Of a stretch of DNA of 10,718 bases, positions 1 to 7,400 are shown one piece after another. The notes beneath the pieces are model-generated. The model did no database searches. It saw only the letters and a list, made by a program, of their open reading frames with translations, and was not told the DNA's origin. Positions within the stretch are counted from its first letter, which is position 1, and each line of letters begins with the position of its first letter. The position numbers and the translations under genes are program-made. The stretch is from an uncultured Acetatifactor sp. (lineage in GTDB: Bacteria > Bacillota > Clostridia > Lachnospirales > Lachnospiraceae), in contig CAJUCE010000013.1 in NCBI GenBank assembly GCA_910584865.1, forward strand, positions 1 to 10,718, given 5' to 3'.

Positions 1-1
1 A

Positions 2-346
2 CATTATAGAAATATGAGCATAAGGCTTCAAATGGATACATTAGCATTTGAAGCCAAATCAGATACATATACCATGTCGGCCTATCTGATTGCCCAGCTT
101 GGAAAAAATTATACGAATGGCGCAAATGAAAAGATTACGGGAAAAGAGCTTGTCGAACTGGCATGGACTGTGATAGAGGATGCGCAATATATGCTTGGCG
201 GCATAGTGACATTTTTGGAAGCTGAAAATGAGGAAAAGCTGTTATCTTTCTATCGGAACAACCGTTTTTCACAGTTCGATACCAGGCAGACCGCATCAGA
301 TACGGACGAGTCTCATGAGCTGGTACAGCTTTTAAGGCTGCTTTAA
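2..346 (+). CDS. GNAT-family N-acetyltransferase, C-terminal part (5' end outside window)
   Basis: The frame is open from base 2 to the TAA at 344-346, giving about 114 residues. Its features match the C-terminal half of a clostridial GNAT acetyltransferase: a YLIAQLGKNY strand, then an ITGKELVELAW helix, a GGIVTFLEAEN strand, an LLSFYRNNRF segment where GNAT proteins carry the conserved 'FYxxxGF', and a closing ELVQLLRLL. These proteins transfer an acetyl group from acetyl-CoA to an amine; the substrate is unknown here. Full-length relatives are roughly 160-190 aa, so about 60 N-terminal residues should lie left of the window. The ATG at 14 has no clear ribosome site and is probably internal. 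Some close relatives are toxins of toxin-antitoxin pairs, but no partner is visible to test that. The gene is more AT-rich than the genes from 769 onward, so it probably does not belong to the same unit. The family call is from memory of the motifs. Confidence 0.62.
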   Translation, partial: HYRNMSIRLQMDTLAFEAKSDTYTMSAYLIAQLGKNYTNGANEKITGKELVELAWTVIEDAQYMLGGIVTFLEAENEEKLLSFYRNNRFSQFDTRQTASDTDESHELVQLLRLL

Positions 347-417
347 TGTGGCGGTTCTGCACTGGAAAGCATGGAGTTTGTTTGCAAAAAAGCAATTTGG
401 CGAATCCCGAATTGGGT

Positions 418-444
418 GGGGTAAATGGGGTAAAGAGGGGTAAA
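418..444 (+). repeat. Three GGGGTAAA direct repeats
   Basis: GGGGTAAA occurs at 418-425, 427-434 and 437-444, with 1- and 2-nt spacers. A fourth copy lies at 566-573. The first three have 9-10 bp phasing, close to one helical turn, as expected of a cluster of protein-binding sites, but simple slippage in a G/A-rich stretch would look the same. The role is unknown. Confidence 0.4.
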
Positions 445-579
445 AAGTCATCAAACTCTAACAGCAACACAGGCGGCGAGTATCAACGGATGCCATAACT
501 GGCTTACTCGTAAGCAAAATATTGAAAAGTCTGGGAGTATGTGCCGGATAGCGGTCAGGAGCATAGGGGTAAATTTTAT

Positions 580-633
580 AACGGACAGAGTTGTCAAAAA
601 AAGCGTCTCCATTTTTTGACAACTCTGTCCGTT
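580..633. repeat. Perfect 22-bp inverted repeat with 10-nt loop
   Basis: The arm 580-601 (beginning AACGGACAGAGTTGTC and ending in six A) is the exact reverse complement of 612-633 (beginning with six T, then GACAACTCTGTCCGTT). The loop is 602-611. RNA from either strand would fold into a long hairpin. The T-run lies on the loop side of the 3' arm, not after the stem, so this is not a standard intrinsic terminator. It could be a regulatory hairpin, a collapsed pair of transposon ends or a small palindromic mobile repeat. I see no clear target-site duplication around it. Confidence 0.8.
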
Positions 634-660
634 GCCGCAGAAGGAAAAATATGATAAAAT
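632..660 (+). promoter_or_regulatory. Possible sigma-A promoter for the ABC exporter unit
   Basis: TTGCCG at 632-637 and TAAAAT at 655-660 are separated by 17 bp, the optimal sigma-A spacing. The -35 overlaps the outer base of the inverted repeat arm ending at 633, so a protein or structure at the palindrome could influence initiation. TATAGT (660-665) and TATTAT (665-670) are alternative -10 boxes, so the exact position is uncertain. Transcription would start near 667 and leave a leader of about 100 nt. Confidence 0.35.
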
Positions 661-739
661 ATAGTATTATTTTTATAGAAATGCGATCTCAACAATAAAA
701 CATAAGCATAGTTGTAATAAACGTAAAAAGGATTCGTCC

Positions 740-772
740 ATGAGAAAGCGAAAAGGAACGAAAGCAGTATGA
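740..772 (+). CDS. Possible 10-aa leader ORF coupled to the ABC exporter gene
   Basis: ATG at 740 opens a ten-codon frame, MRKRKGTKAV, whose TGA (770-772) overlaps the exporter ATG (769) as ATGA, the typical arrangement for translational coupling. A weak AAGG lies at 728-731, eight bases upstream. The peptide is very basic. The overlap may be chance: the exporter has its own AAGGAA site inside this ORF. There is no evidence of function. Confidence 0.12.
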   Translation: MRKRKGTKAV

Positions 773-2574
773 AACCCCGGATAAAAGATACGGTGACGCA
801 GTTTATCCGTACAATTATATATTGCATGAAATTATCCTACAGGGCATCCGCGTTTTATACCATATTCAGGCTGTTTGCCCGCTTTGCGTCCACGGCGCTG
901 ACGATCGGGATGACATGGTTTACCGGCCGGATGGCGGATGCTCTGACAGGGGCGGCGGAAGGCGGTATGCGGACGGTTCTCTGGCTCTTCGGAGGGATTC
1001 TTGCAGTAAAGCTGGGGACAAAGGTATTTTCGGATATGAACCAATACTGCATGTCGATGCATAATGAAATACTGCAGAATTACCTGAACCAATATACCAT
1101 GGGAGAAGCCGTAAAGGCGGACATGGAATACTATGATTCCCCGGCCTTTTATAATACGATAGAGTCGGTAAGGCGGGACAGTTATGCCGTGACAGGGATT
1201 GTATGGAAGATGATCGACGGCGCGGGCGCTCTGATGACATTTGTTACCGCATTTGCCATGATCAGCCGGAAGTATTTTCTGTTTGCGTTGTTGATGACGT
1301 TTACGGCCATCCCTTCCGCAATCGTGAGCAGAAAATATACCAAAAGCGTTTACAGCTGGGATCTGCAGCATATCGACGAGCAGCGCAGAATGGGATATCT
1401 GCAGACTGTGGCATCAGGCAGGGAGTATGCGCCGGAGATACGTCTGTACGGCATAGGAGATTATCTGATCCAAAAGTATACGGCCATCTGGAAACGTTTT
1501 TTTACTACCCGGAAGAGGCTGATCAAAAGGAGAACTGTTTTCACGGTATTTATGAATATCCTGCCGGAGCTCTGTCTGGTGGGGATGATGCTTTACATGG
1601 CAATGAACGTCCTGGACGGAGGAGATACCATCGGCGGATACACTTTATATACAGGTCTGCTGGCGCAGCTGTCCTCCGGTATCCTGTTGCTGAACCATTC
1701 TCTGGCCAGCATATACGAAGACCGTCTGAGAATCGAGAATGTAAAGCGGATGGAGCGTTTGGAAATCAAGGTAAAAAATACAGGAAAACGAAAGCTTCGG
1801 GGACCGGTGAGTATCGAGTTTCGGGATGTCTCCTTTTCCTATCCGGGCACGGAGAAAAAGGTGCTGGATCATGTCAGCTTCCGGGCGGAGAAGAATGCGA
1901 AAGTATGTATCGTAGGGGTCAACGGGGCCGGGAAAAGTACGATCATGAAGCTGCTTCTGCGATTTTACGATGTTACGTCAGGGAATATTCTGCTGAATGA
2001 TATCGATATCAGAGAATACGAGCTGGGGATCCTCAGAAGGCATTTTAACATGTTTTTCCAGCATGTGAATCAGTATTCCTTTACCCTGCGGGAGAATATT
2101 TCCCTGTCCGACAGGGATAAGGAGCCGGAGGATGCCGCGGTCTATGAAGCGCTTCGGCTGTGTGACGGGACGGGGCTGGCGGAGTGTCTGCCGGGAGGTC
2201 TTGACCAGTATATTACGAAAAGTTTTGAACCGGACGGAGCGGAGCTGTCCGGCGGCCAGTATCAGAAGATTGCGCTGGCCAGGATGTTCTACAGGGACAG
2301 CAGTGTGGTATTGCTGGACGAACCGTCGGCATCGCTTGATCCGGAGGCGGAACACAGATTGTTTTGCTGTCTGGAGGAGTATTGCCGGGACAAAACGGCC
2401 ATCTTTACTTCCCACCGGCTGTCGAATATTCATCTGGCGGACTATATTGTCTTGATAGAGAACGGCACGGTAATTGAAAAAGGCACCCATGAAAACCTGA
2501 TGGAACGGCAGGGGCGGTATGCCCAGCTGTATGAATATCAGGCGGAGAAATACAGAGAGTATGAGGTATCGTGA
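769..2574 (+). CDS. ABC exporter half-transporter (membrane domain fused to ATPase), probable peptide exporter
   Basis: A 601-residue half-transporter expected to work as a dimer in the cytoplasmic membrane and drive ATP-powered export. The membrane domain spans about residues 25-320, with hydrophobic segments near 35-52, 68-82, 145-185 and 258-282. The ATPase follows from about 348 with every motif intact: Walker A GVNGAGKST (383-391), Q-loop Gln431, signature LSGGQ (493-497), Walker B VVLLDE (513-518) and H-loop His549. There is no N-terminal C39 peptidase domain, so it could not trim a double-glycine leader itself. That fits the protease gene directly downstream, which overlaps it by 14 bp. 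AAGGAA at 753-758 lies ten bases before this ATG and fixes the start. Relatives include lantibiotic and peptide exporters and lipid or multidrug exporters; the substrate is not readable from sequence. The peptide assignment is inferred from the neighbour. Confidence 0.9.
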   Translation: MKPRIKDTVTQFIRTIIYCMKLSYRASAFYTIFRLFARFASTALTIGMTWFTGRMADALTGAAEGGMRTVLWLFGGILAVKLGTKVFSDMNQYCMSMHNEILQNYLNQYTMGEAVKADMEYYDSPAFYNTIESVRRDSYAVTGIVWKMIDGAGALMTFVTAFAMISRKYFLFALLMTFTAIPSAIVSRKYTKSVYSWDLQHIDEQRRMGYLQTVASGREYAPEIRLYGIGDYLIQKYTAIWKRFFTTRKRLIKRRTVFTVFMNILPELCLVGMMLYMAMNVLDGGDTIGGYTLYTGLLAQLSSGILLLNHSLASIYEDRLRIENVKRMERLEIKVKNTGKRKLRGPVSIEFRDVSFSYPGTEKKVLDHVSFRAEKNAKVCIVGVNGAGKSTIMKLLLRFYDVTSGNILLNDIDIREYELGILRRHFNMFFQHVNQYSFTLRENISLSDRDKEPEDAAVYEALRLCDGTGLAECLPGGLDQYITKSFEPDGAELSGGQYQKIALARMFYRDSSVVLLDEPSASLDPEAEHRLFCCLEEYCRDKTAIFTSHRLSNIHLADYIVLIENGTVIEKGTHENLMERQGRYAQLYEYQAEKYREYEVS

Positions 2575-4207
2575 AGTCGTAATCATCGATGATGGTGTAA
2601 ATGAAAAATTTATCCGCAATTTCCGCTTAAAGGCTGACCTGGAGGTGGGCAGGAATCTGGAGATTGGGGAGAGAAACAGGGGAGAGGGAGCTGTTTTCAG
2701 CCATGGGACTATATGCGCCGCGATTCTCTTAAAATATGCGCCCACGGTATCCGTAAGCAGTATCAAGGTAGTGGATACCAGCCTGCAGCTGGGCAGCAGA
2801 GGGCAGCTGGCGGCGGCTTTGAGGTGGTGTCTGGATCGGGAGCCTATGCTGATTCATCTGAGTATCGGAACCTCCCAAAGTGCGGATTTTGACGAGATCA
2901 GGAGCCTTGTTTCAAAGCTGTACAGAAAAGGGTTTCTGATCGTAGCGGCTTATGACAATCGCGGACGGTATACGGTTCCGGCGGCGCTGGAATGTGTGGC
3001 AGGGGTCCGGTGTAGTCCGGATTTGTTATATAACGGAGAGCTTGAGATATACGCGCAGGCGCCGGGGGAACATGATTTAACACTATGGGACGGCCGGCAT
3101 TTCAGAACCCCTCCCTGCAACAGTTTTGCCGCCCCTGTGATAACGGCGCAGATCTACAATGGGATACAGGAAGATTTTTCCGGGGAGATAGCGGATGTAT
3201 GGAAGCTGTTGGGCAGGGATAGGGGAGGAACGGTTTTCTCTTTTCCGGACTTTCTGGATCACGCTGTGGTGATCGACGTAAGCGGGGACGAGTGGCCGGA
3301 GTTGTTCTATTTCAGGGCAGATGCATCCGGAGACGGGACGGGAGACCTGGTTCTGGAAGAAAATCTCTATCTGGTAATCCTGGCGGATGCGGACTATCCC
3401 ATGGATGCCTTTTTGGAGAAGCTCGCGCCGCAGAAAGCGTATGTGAAAGGGATATTCTGCTGCTGGACGGGAGTGCGGTCAGAGGAGCGGGATTTCTACG
3501 GATTCCGCGGCCGTATTTGGGAGGAGCAGGACTATATCGGGAAGTACGCCGGGTGTGCGGGGGCGGAAGAAGGACCTCCGGCAGGGCGAAAGGGCGCTGT
3601 ATTGGACAGGGTCTGTACGGAAACGGGAGAAGGATCTCCGGCAGGAGGGAGTGGATCCATATTGGACAGCGCCTGTACGAAAACTGGAGAAGGACCTACG
3701 GAAGAGCGCAAGTTCTTTATATCGGACAGTAACTGTACGGAGGACGCCGGAGATTGCGGCATAGATGTTCCTGTAGTATATTTATATGGGGAGCGCAAAT
3801 GTCTGGTGACAGTAATGCAGCGCTTAAAGGTGCGGTTCCAGGAAAACGGATACAATGTAAAGGCTGCGGGACAGTTTCAGCGTGCTTATTTATACGGATT
3901 TGAATATGTGGACAGTTTGGAAAATCGCGGAAGAATTCTTCAAAATATTTACAGGCGGTTCGGATGCGATATGATAATATGCGGGATTGCTTCCCGGGAG
4001 ATGTATCATGATCTGGAGGATACTAATTTTTGGTTATGGGGAGATGACGGGCAGGAAGAGGAGGTGGTTATAGCCGTCCCGAGAGGAAATCTTATCGGAA
4101 TTCCGATAGAGGAGGGGAAAGAATCAGAGGGCGCAGAATTAATTTTTGAGAAGATATTAGCGGTGTTTCAGGCGGAGGAAGGGGAGAAAATAGAGGGAAA
4201 AGGTTGA
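2561..4207 (+). CDS. Subtilisin-like (S8) serine peptidase with extra C-terminal domain, probably cytoplasmic
   Basis: The 548-residue product starts directly on the first subtilase strand. VVIIDDGV gives catalytic Asp10, SHGT gives His48 and NSFAAP gives Ser188, a complete D-H-S triad. HLSIGT (99-104) matches the substrate-binding strand and AAYDNRG (129-135) offers Asn133 for the oxyanion hole. No signal peptide or propeptide is present, so it should act inside the cell, possibly cutting a precursor peptide exported by the upstream transporter. Residues about 205-325 form a second, unrecognised region. Then come a cysteine-containing repeat linker (336-395) and a C-terminal domain from Val403 (VPVVYLYGERK, then FQENGYNV, LYGFEYV and CDMIICGI). 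The C-terminal domain vaguely resembles clostridial natural-product peptide-maturation proteins, with no intact P-loop; that likeness is from memory. I chose the ATG at 2561 because upstream ATGs at 2519 and 2531 would put unrelated residues before the fold. Translational coupling to the exporter gene is likely. Confidence 0.8.
   Translation: MRYREVVIIDDGVNEKFIRNFRLKADLEVGRNLEIGERNRGEGAVFSHGTICAAILLKYAPTVSVSSIKVVDTSLQLGSRGQLAAALRWCLDREPMLIHLSIGTSQSADFDEIRSLVSKLYRKGFLIVAAYDNRGRYTVPAALECVAGVRCSPDLLYNGELEIYAQAPGEHDLTLWDGRHFRTPPCNSFAAPVITAQIYNGIQEDFSGEIADVWKLLGRDRGGTVFSFPDFLDHAVVIDVSGDEWPELFYFRADASGDGTGDLVLEENLYLVILADADYPMDAFLEKLAPQKAYVKGIFCCWTGVRSEERDFYGFRGRIWEEQDYIGKYAGCAGAEEGPPAGRKGAVLDRVCTETGEGSPAGGSGSILDSACTKTGEGPTEERKFFISDSNCTEDAGDCGIDVPVVYLYGERKCLVTVMQRLKVRFQENGYNVKAAGQFQRAYLYGFEYVDSLENRGRILQNIYRRFGCDMIICGIASREMYHDLEDTNFWLWGDDGQEEEVVIAVPRGNLIGIPIEEGKESEGAELIFEKILAVFQAEEGEKIEGKG
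3566..3745 (+). repeat. Three degenerate 60-bp tandem repeats in the subtilase linker
   Basis: Units at 3566-3625, 3626-3685 and 3686-3745 each encode 20 residues of the pattern (G/E)EG-P-x(8)-(L/S)D-x-x-CT-x-x, for example GEGSPAGGSGSILDSACTKT. Each carries one Cys-Thr at the same place (CTET, CTKT, CTED). The first two copies are the most alike and the third has diverged. The preceding residues AGCAGA (3548-3565) may be a remnant of another copy. This is a flexible inter-domain linker. The aligned cysteines stand out for a cytoplasmic protein. Confidence 0.7.
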
Positions 4208-4232
4208 CTGAAGTAATACAATATGCTATGAT
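4204..4232 (+). promoter_or_regulatory. Strong sigma-A promoter with extended -10
   Basis: TTGACT (4204-4209), a 17-bp spacer and TATGAT (4227-4232) are preceded by TGC, which makes an extended -10. The -35 overlaps the TGA stop of the subtilase gene (4205-4207). The start point should be near 4239-4240, giving the M56/solute-binding gene a leader of about 160 nt. This marks the likely beginning of a separate transcript for the genes at 4402-9712. Confidence 0.72.
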
Positions 4233-4239
4233 GTGGATG

Positions 4240-4332
4240 ATGAAGGCGTCAGGCACTGAAGAGGGCACATACGGAACTGGAAACAGTATGTGCCCGAAGC
4301 AGTGCCCGGAGGATTTACGGACGCATTATTAA
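4240..4332 (+). CDS. Possible 30-aa small ORF in the leader (34 aa if started at 4228)
   Basis: An ATG-started frame runs to the TAA at 4330-4332 and includes SGTEEGTYGTG followed by SMCPKQCPED with two cysteines. The upstream ATGs at 4228 and 4231 overlap the -10 box, so a transcript from this promoter would begin at about the ATG at 4240 and be leaderless. I see no ribosome site. The SGTEEGTYGTG part comes from the 35-bp repeat, which is in the same relative frame upstream of the M56 gene. It could be a leader peptide, a small precursor or a chance frame through structured RNA; chance is the most likely. Confidence 0.2.
   Translation: MKASGTEEGTYGTGNSMCPKQCPEDLRTHY
4248..4282 (+). repeat. 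35-bp direct repeat, copy 1
   Basis: Identical over 35 bases to 4356-4390, offset by 108 bp. This copy contains both left arms of the stem-loop at 4252-4306. In the frame of the small ORF it encodes SGTEEGTYGTG. Confidence 0.9.
4252..4306 (+). promoter_or_regulatory. Nested stem-loop in the 5' leader
   Basis: The outer stem pairs GGCACTG (4252-4258) with CAGTGCC (4300-4306). A symmetric 4/4 internal loop follows (4259-4262 and 4296-4299). The inner stem pairs GGGCACATAC (4263-4272) with GTATGTGCCC (4286-4295) and closes a 13-nt loop. All 17 pairs are Watson-Crick. No U-run follows, so it is not a simple terminator. It would lie about 12 nt into the transcript from the 4204-4232 promoter. A second, weaker stem pairs CGGACG (4318-4323) with CGTCCG (4345-4350). 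The structure is visible; a regulatory role is inferred. Confidence 0.65.
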
Positions 4333-4355
4333 GCGGCCGGAAATCGTCCGCTGAT

Positions 4356-4390
4356 GTCAGGCACTGAAGAGGGCACATACGGAACTGGAA
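4356..4390 (+). repeat. 35-bp direct repeat, copy 2, next to the ribosome site
   Basis: An exact copy of 4248-4282 that ends two bases before the AGGAGG of the M56/solute-binding gene. It has the same left arms (GGCACTG at 4360-4366, GGGCACATAC at 4371-4380) but no right arms of its own, so it could compete with copy 1 for the arms at 4286-4306. It reads in frame into the downstream gene from an ATG at 4354. Confidence 0.9.
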
Positions 4391-4391
4391 T

Positions 4392-4397
4392 AGGAGG
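4392..4397 (+). promoter_or_regulatory. Ribosome-binding site that sets the start of the M56/solute-binding gene
   Basis: AGGAGG lies four bases before ATG 4402. The in-frame ATG at 4354 has no ribosome site and would add 16 residues encoded by the direct repeat, so 4402 is the better start. Confidence 0.85.
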
Positions 4398-4401
4398 AAC
4401 T

Positions 4402-7400
4402 ATGGCGGAAACGATCATCACATCATCGGTATTGATTATTGCGCTTGCTCTGCTGCGGAGAGCGTGGAGGGGAAAGCTCAGCCCGATTCTGCAGTATGCC
4501 CTGTGGCTGTTGGCGGCCGTCAGGCTCCTGCTGCCTCTGGCTGTGTTCGAGAACGGATTCTATATCATGAATATGGTGTATCGGGTGACAGAAGACCGGG
4601 TCCAGTGGAACCTGACCCAAAAGAGCGATATGGAGGCGATTTTTACCATTCCGGCTGCAGAGGGTAATGAAACAGCGGCGAAATCCGATTCTGCCGCGGT
4701 GGCCGTTTCCGCAGACAGTGTGAGGCAGGATACTACCGGGGCAAATATCCGGGCGGCGGAAGCCAGGGAGGTTGCTTCGGAAGAACAGATACATACCGGG
4801 GGGCAGGAGATAGTCAGGAGAAGGCTTTCCGTACAGAGTATGCTTCGATATCTTTGGTATGGGGGCATGGTATTGACCGGCGGATGGTTTCTGATCTGCA
4901 ACGGACTCTTTTACCACAGACTTCGCAGGGAGAGGAGCTTCCTGACGAAGAGAGGGAAGATCAGAATCTATGAAGCGGACAATCTGGATTCGCCCTGTTT
5001 GTGGGGAATTTTGCATCCGGCGGTATATCTGACGCCTGATGCGCTGGCATCGGATCAGTATCGGGAGCATGCCATTGCCCACGAACTGACCCATTATCGC
5101 CATGGAGACCATATCTGGGTTCTGGTCAGAAATTTGTGTACGGTAATTTACTGGTTTGATCCGCTGGTGTGGATGGCATCGGCGCTGGCGGCCAGGGACT
5201 GCGAACTGGCATGCGATGCGGGCACGGTCCGCAGACTGGGGTTAAGCCAGAGGGAAGCCTATGGGGCTACTTTGATCGAGCTTGCCTGCGCGCCTTCGGG
5301 CAGAAGGAGGGTTCTTCGCTGCAGTACGGATTTTTCCGGCGGCAGGAAGGAACTGCGGGAGAGGATTACCGTGATCGCCTCCTGGAAAAAACGCAGGGGG
5401 ATTATGGCAGCTTTGGCAGTAATCTGTGCTTTCCTGTTGGCCGCCTGCACCTTTGGGAGTACAAAGGGGGAAAGGGCGGCAGGTGGATATGCGGAGTCTG
5501 GAGTAGAACTGCCGGTGTCCACGGTTTTCTCCGATTTTGTACAGGAGAAGGAGATACTGCGCCTGGTAGATGCCGGCGGGAGAGATTATATATCCAGGGA
5601 CGGCGGGAGCCGTTTCACACAGGCTCCGGACATTCCGGCTGCAGTGGGAACAAACAGGCTGTACGTGACGGGAGGTCCCGGGGGAAGCAGAATTTTTATC
5701 GGATTTATACCGCAGCGAATATGGCAGCTTGTGACTGTGGAGGGGCGGCTGGTGGAGCTGGAAAAGCAGTCGGGGACGGAAGATTTCTATCCGGCGGATT
5801 TTTGCTATGGCGGCGGATATTTTTATACTTTGAGTGAAAATACGATTTACCGCACCGATCCGGCCACGGGGGAAACGGCGGTGGTATTGGAAAGTACGGG
5901 CTATCCGCTCTGTATTTCGGCGGACGGGAGCTTTCTCTATATTGTAACCCGGGACGGGATGATTCTCTATGATCCGGAAAAGGGCAGCGCGGCAGAGAGA
6001 CAGGATGAGGTGCTGGCGGCTTTCGTGGGCGGCAGAGAGGATATTTTGCTGTATCCGTGGGAGAACGGGGTATTATATATTGCGGCACATGAGGGGATTT
6101 ATCGGCACGAACTGTACACGGATACGGTGGAGCGGCTGGTGGACGGCGAGATGTGTACGATGAGTGACAGGGACCGGAACCTGGTGGGGATGGCAGTCAT
6201 AGATACGGGAGCAGAGGAATCTTTTCTGGTATACTATTCCGACGGAAAGCTGATGCGCTATGATTACGACGAAAACCTGATCCCGCCCCAGGACCCGCTG
6301 CGGATCTACAGTGCCTATGAGGATTGCAATATCAGACGGGCAGTGACGGCATTCCGGGAGAAATATCCGGACATTCCGGTGAAATATGAAGTGGGGGTCA
6401 ACCCTTCCTATGGGGTTACTCTGGAAGATGCACTGAAGAATCTGAGCACGGAGCTGGCGGCAGGAACGGGTCCGGATATTCTGGTGATGGACGATATTCC
6501 GTATACCGCTTATGTACAGAAGGGAGTATTGGCAGATTTGTCCGAATTGAGGGAGAAAATGTCCGGGGAGGATTATTTTGTCTCTATTATAGATGCAATG
6601 GGAACAGAGGACGGTCTGTACCGGATACCGCTTGCCTTTGCAGTGCCGGTACTGGCGGGAGATGCGGCTGCTATAGAGAATGTGGGAAGCCTGGCGGAAC
6701 TGGGAGACCTGCTGGAGGCGGCGGGAGCAGAAGGCGGTTCCGTGATCGGCTGTGTCAATGCGAAGGAGGTGCTGAGCCTCCTGGCCCAGTCGTCCATGGG
6801 GGCATGGGTGTCAGCTGAGGGGACGCTTGACAGGGAAGCGCTGACGGAATTTATGACCCAGGCGAAACGGATATATGACATTCAGATGAGGGGCGTGCCG
6901 GAAGAGCTGAGAGGCAGAGTGGTTGGCTATCACAACGAGGGCGGGTCGGTCCTGAAGCGGCGTTTTGGGGAATACGAAGGAGGCGATGTTCAAGTCGCCC
7001 TGAGAAACAAATTCAGCCTTTTCCCGGAGCAGCCCTATTGCGCAGGCTATGTGGGAGAACGTTTTGCACTTTTCTACGGAGAACTGGCGATCGGAGGAGA
7101 ATCCTGGTGTCCGATGCCGGGGCAAAAGCTGGGTGCATGCATTCCGGTGAGCATGGCGGCAGTAAACAGCGCTTCGGATGCAAAGGAGGAAAGCCTGCTT
7201 TTTCTGGAGTATGCGCTTTCGGAGGAATTTCAGGCCGGGGCCTCTCTGAAGGGACTTCCGGTGAACCGGAGAGCCTATATGGAAAAACAGGTATTTCCGG
7301 GCGTGAAGGGGTGGGAAAATGAGCCTTATACGACAACGGAAGTCACGGGAAAGGACGGAACGGTCACCGAGTATGATATCTATTGGCCGGATGAAGCGGC

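Larger units (their letters stand above)
347..768. other. Intergenic region of 422 bp, no supported gene
   Basis: This gap separates the acetyltransferase from the ABC exporter. It holds three close GGGGTAAA copies (418-444) and a fourth at 566-573, a short GCTTAC/GTAAGC palindrome at 502-515, a perfect 22-bp inverted repeat at 580-633 and an AT-rich promoter-like stretch at 632-670. One frame is open from 434 to the TGA at 617-619 (61 codons), but it has no plausible start or ribosome site and no recognised similarity, so I do not call it a gene. It could be decayed coding sequence. No intrinsic terminator with a U-tract follows the acetyltransferase. Confidence 0.6.

Noticed and set aside
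434..619. Open frame between the acetyltransferase and the exporter
   Set aside because: No start codon in a sensible place, no ribosome site, and no recognisable family; it reads into the inverted repeat.
580..633. Intrinsic terminator for the acetyltransferase
   Set aside because: The T-run lies inside the stem next to the loop, not after the 3' arm, and the stem sits more than 230 bp past the stop codon.
1203..2000. 265-codon + frame ORF inside the exporter gene
   Set aside because: A frame-shifted shadow of the exporter; composition is biased to Arg/Gly/Ser and no domain is visible.
2519..2560. Longer start for the subtilase gene at ATG 2519 or 2531
   Set aside because: This would add up to 14 residues read out of frame through the exporter's 3' end; the protein fold begins right after the ATG at 2561.
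1978..2766. 262-codon reverse-strand ORF under the exporter ATPase
   Set aside because: The + strand there encodes intact ABC motifs; the reverse product shows no recognisable domain.
4354..4401. Longer start for the M56/solute-binding gene at ATG 4354
   Set aside because: No ribosome site precedes it, the added residues come from the direct repeat, and AGGAGG sits correctly before ATG 4402.
4423..5112. 229-codon reverse-strand ORF under the M56 domain
   Set aside because: The + frame carries membrane segments and HELTH; the reverse frame has no recognisable motif.
5434..5448. Lipoprotein signal (LLAAC) marking a separate solute-binding lipoprotein
   Set aside because: The frame is continuous with the M56 domain, no start codon with ribosome site lies just upstream, and the motif falls in the fourth membrane segment expected for M56 proteins. 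A cleavage there remains conceivable.
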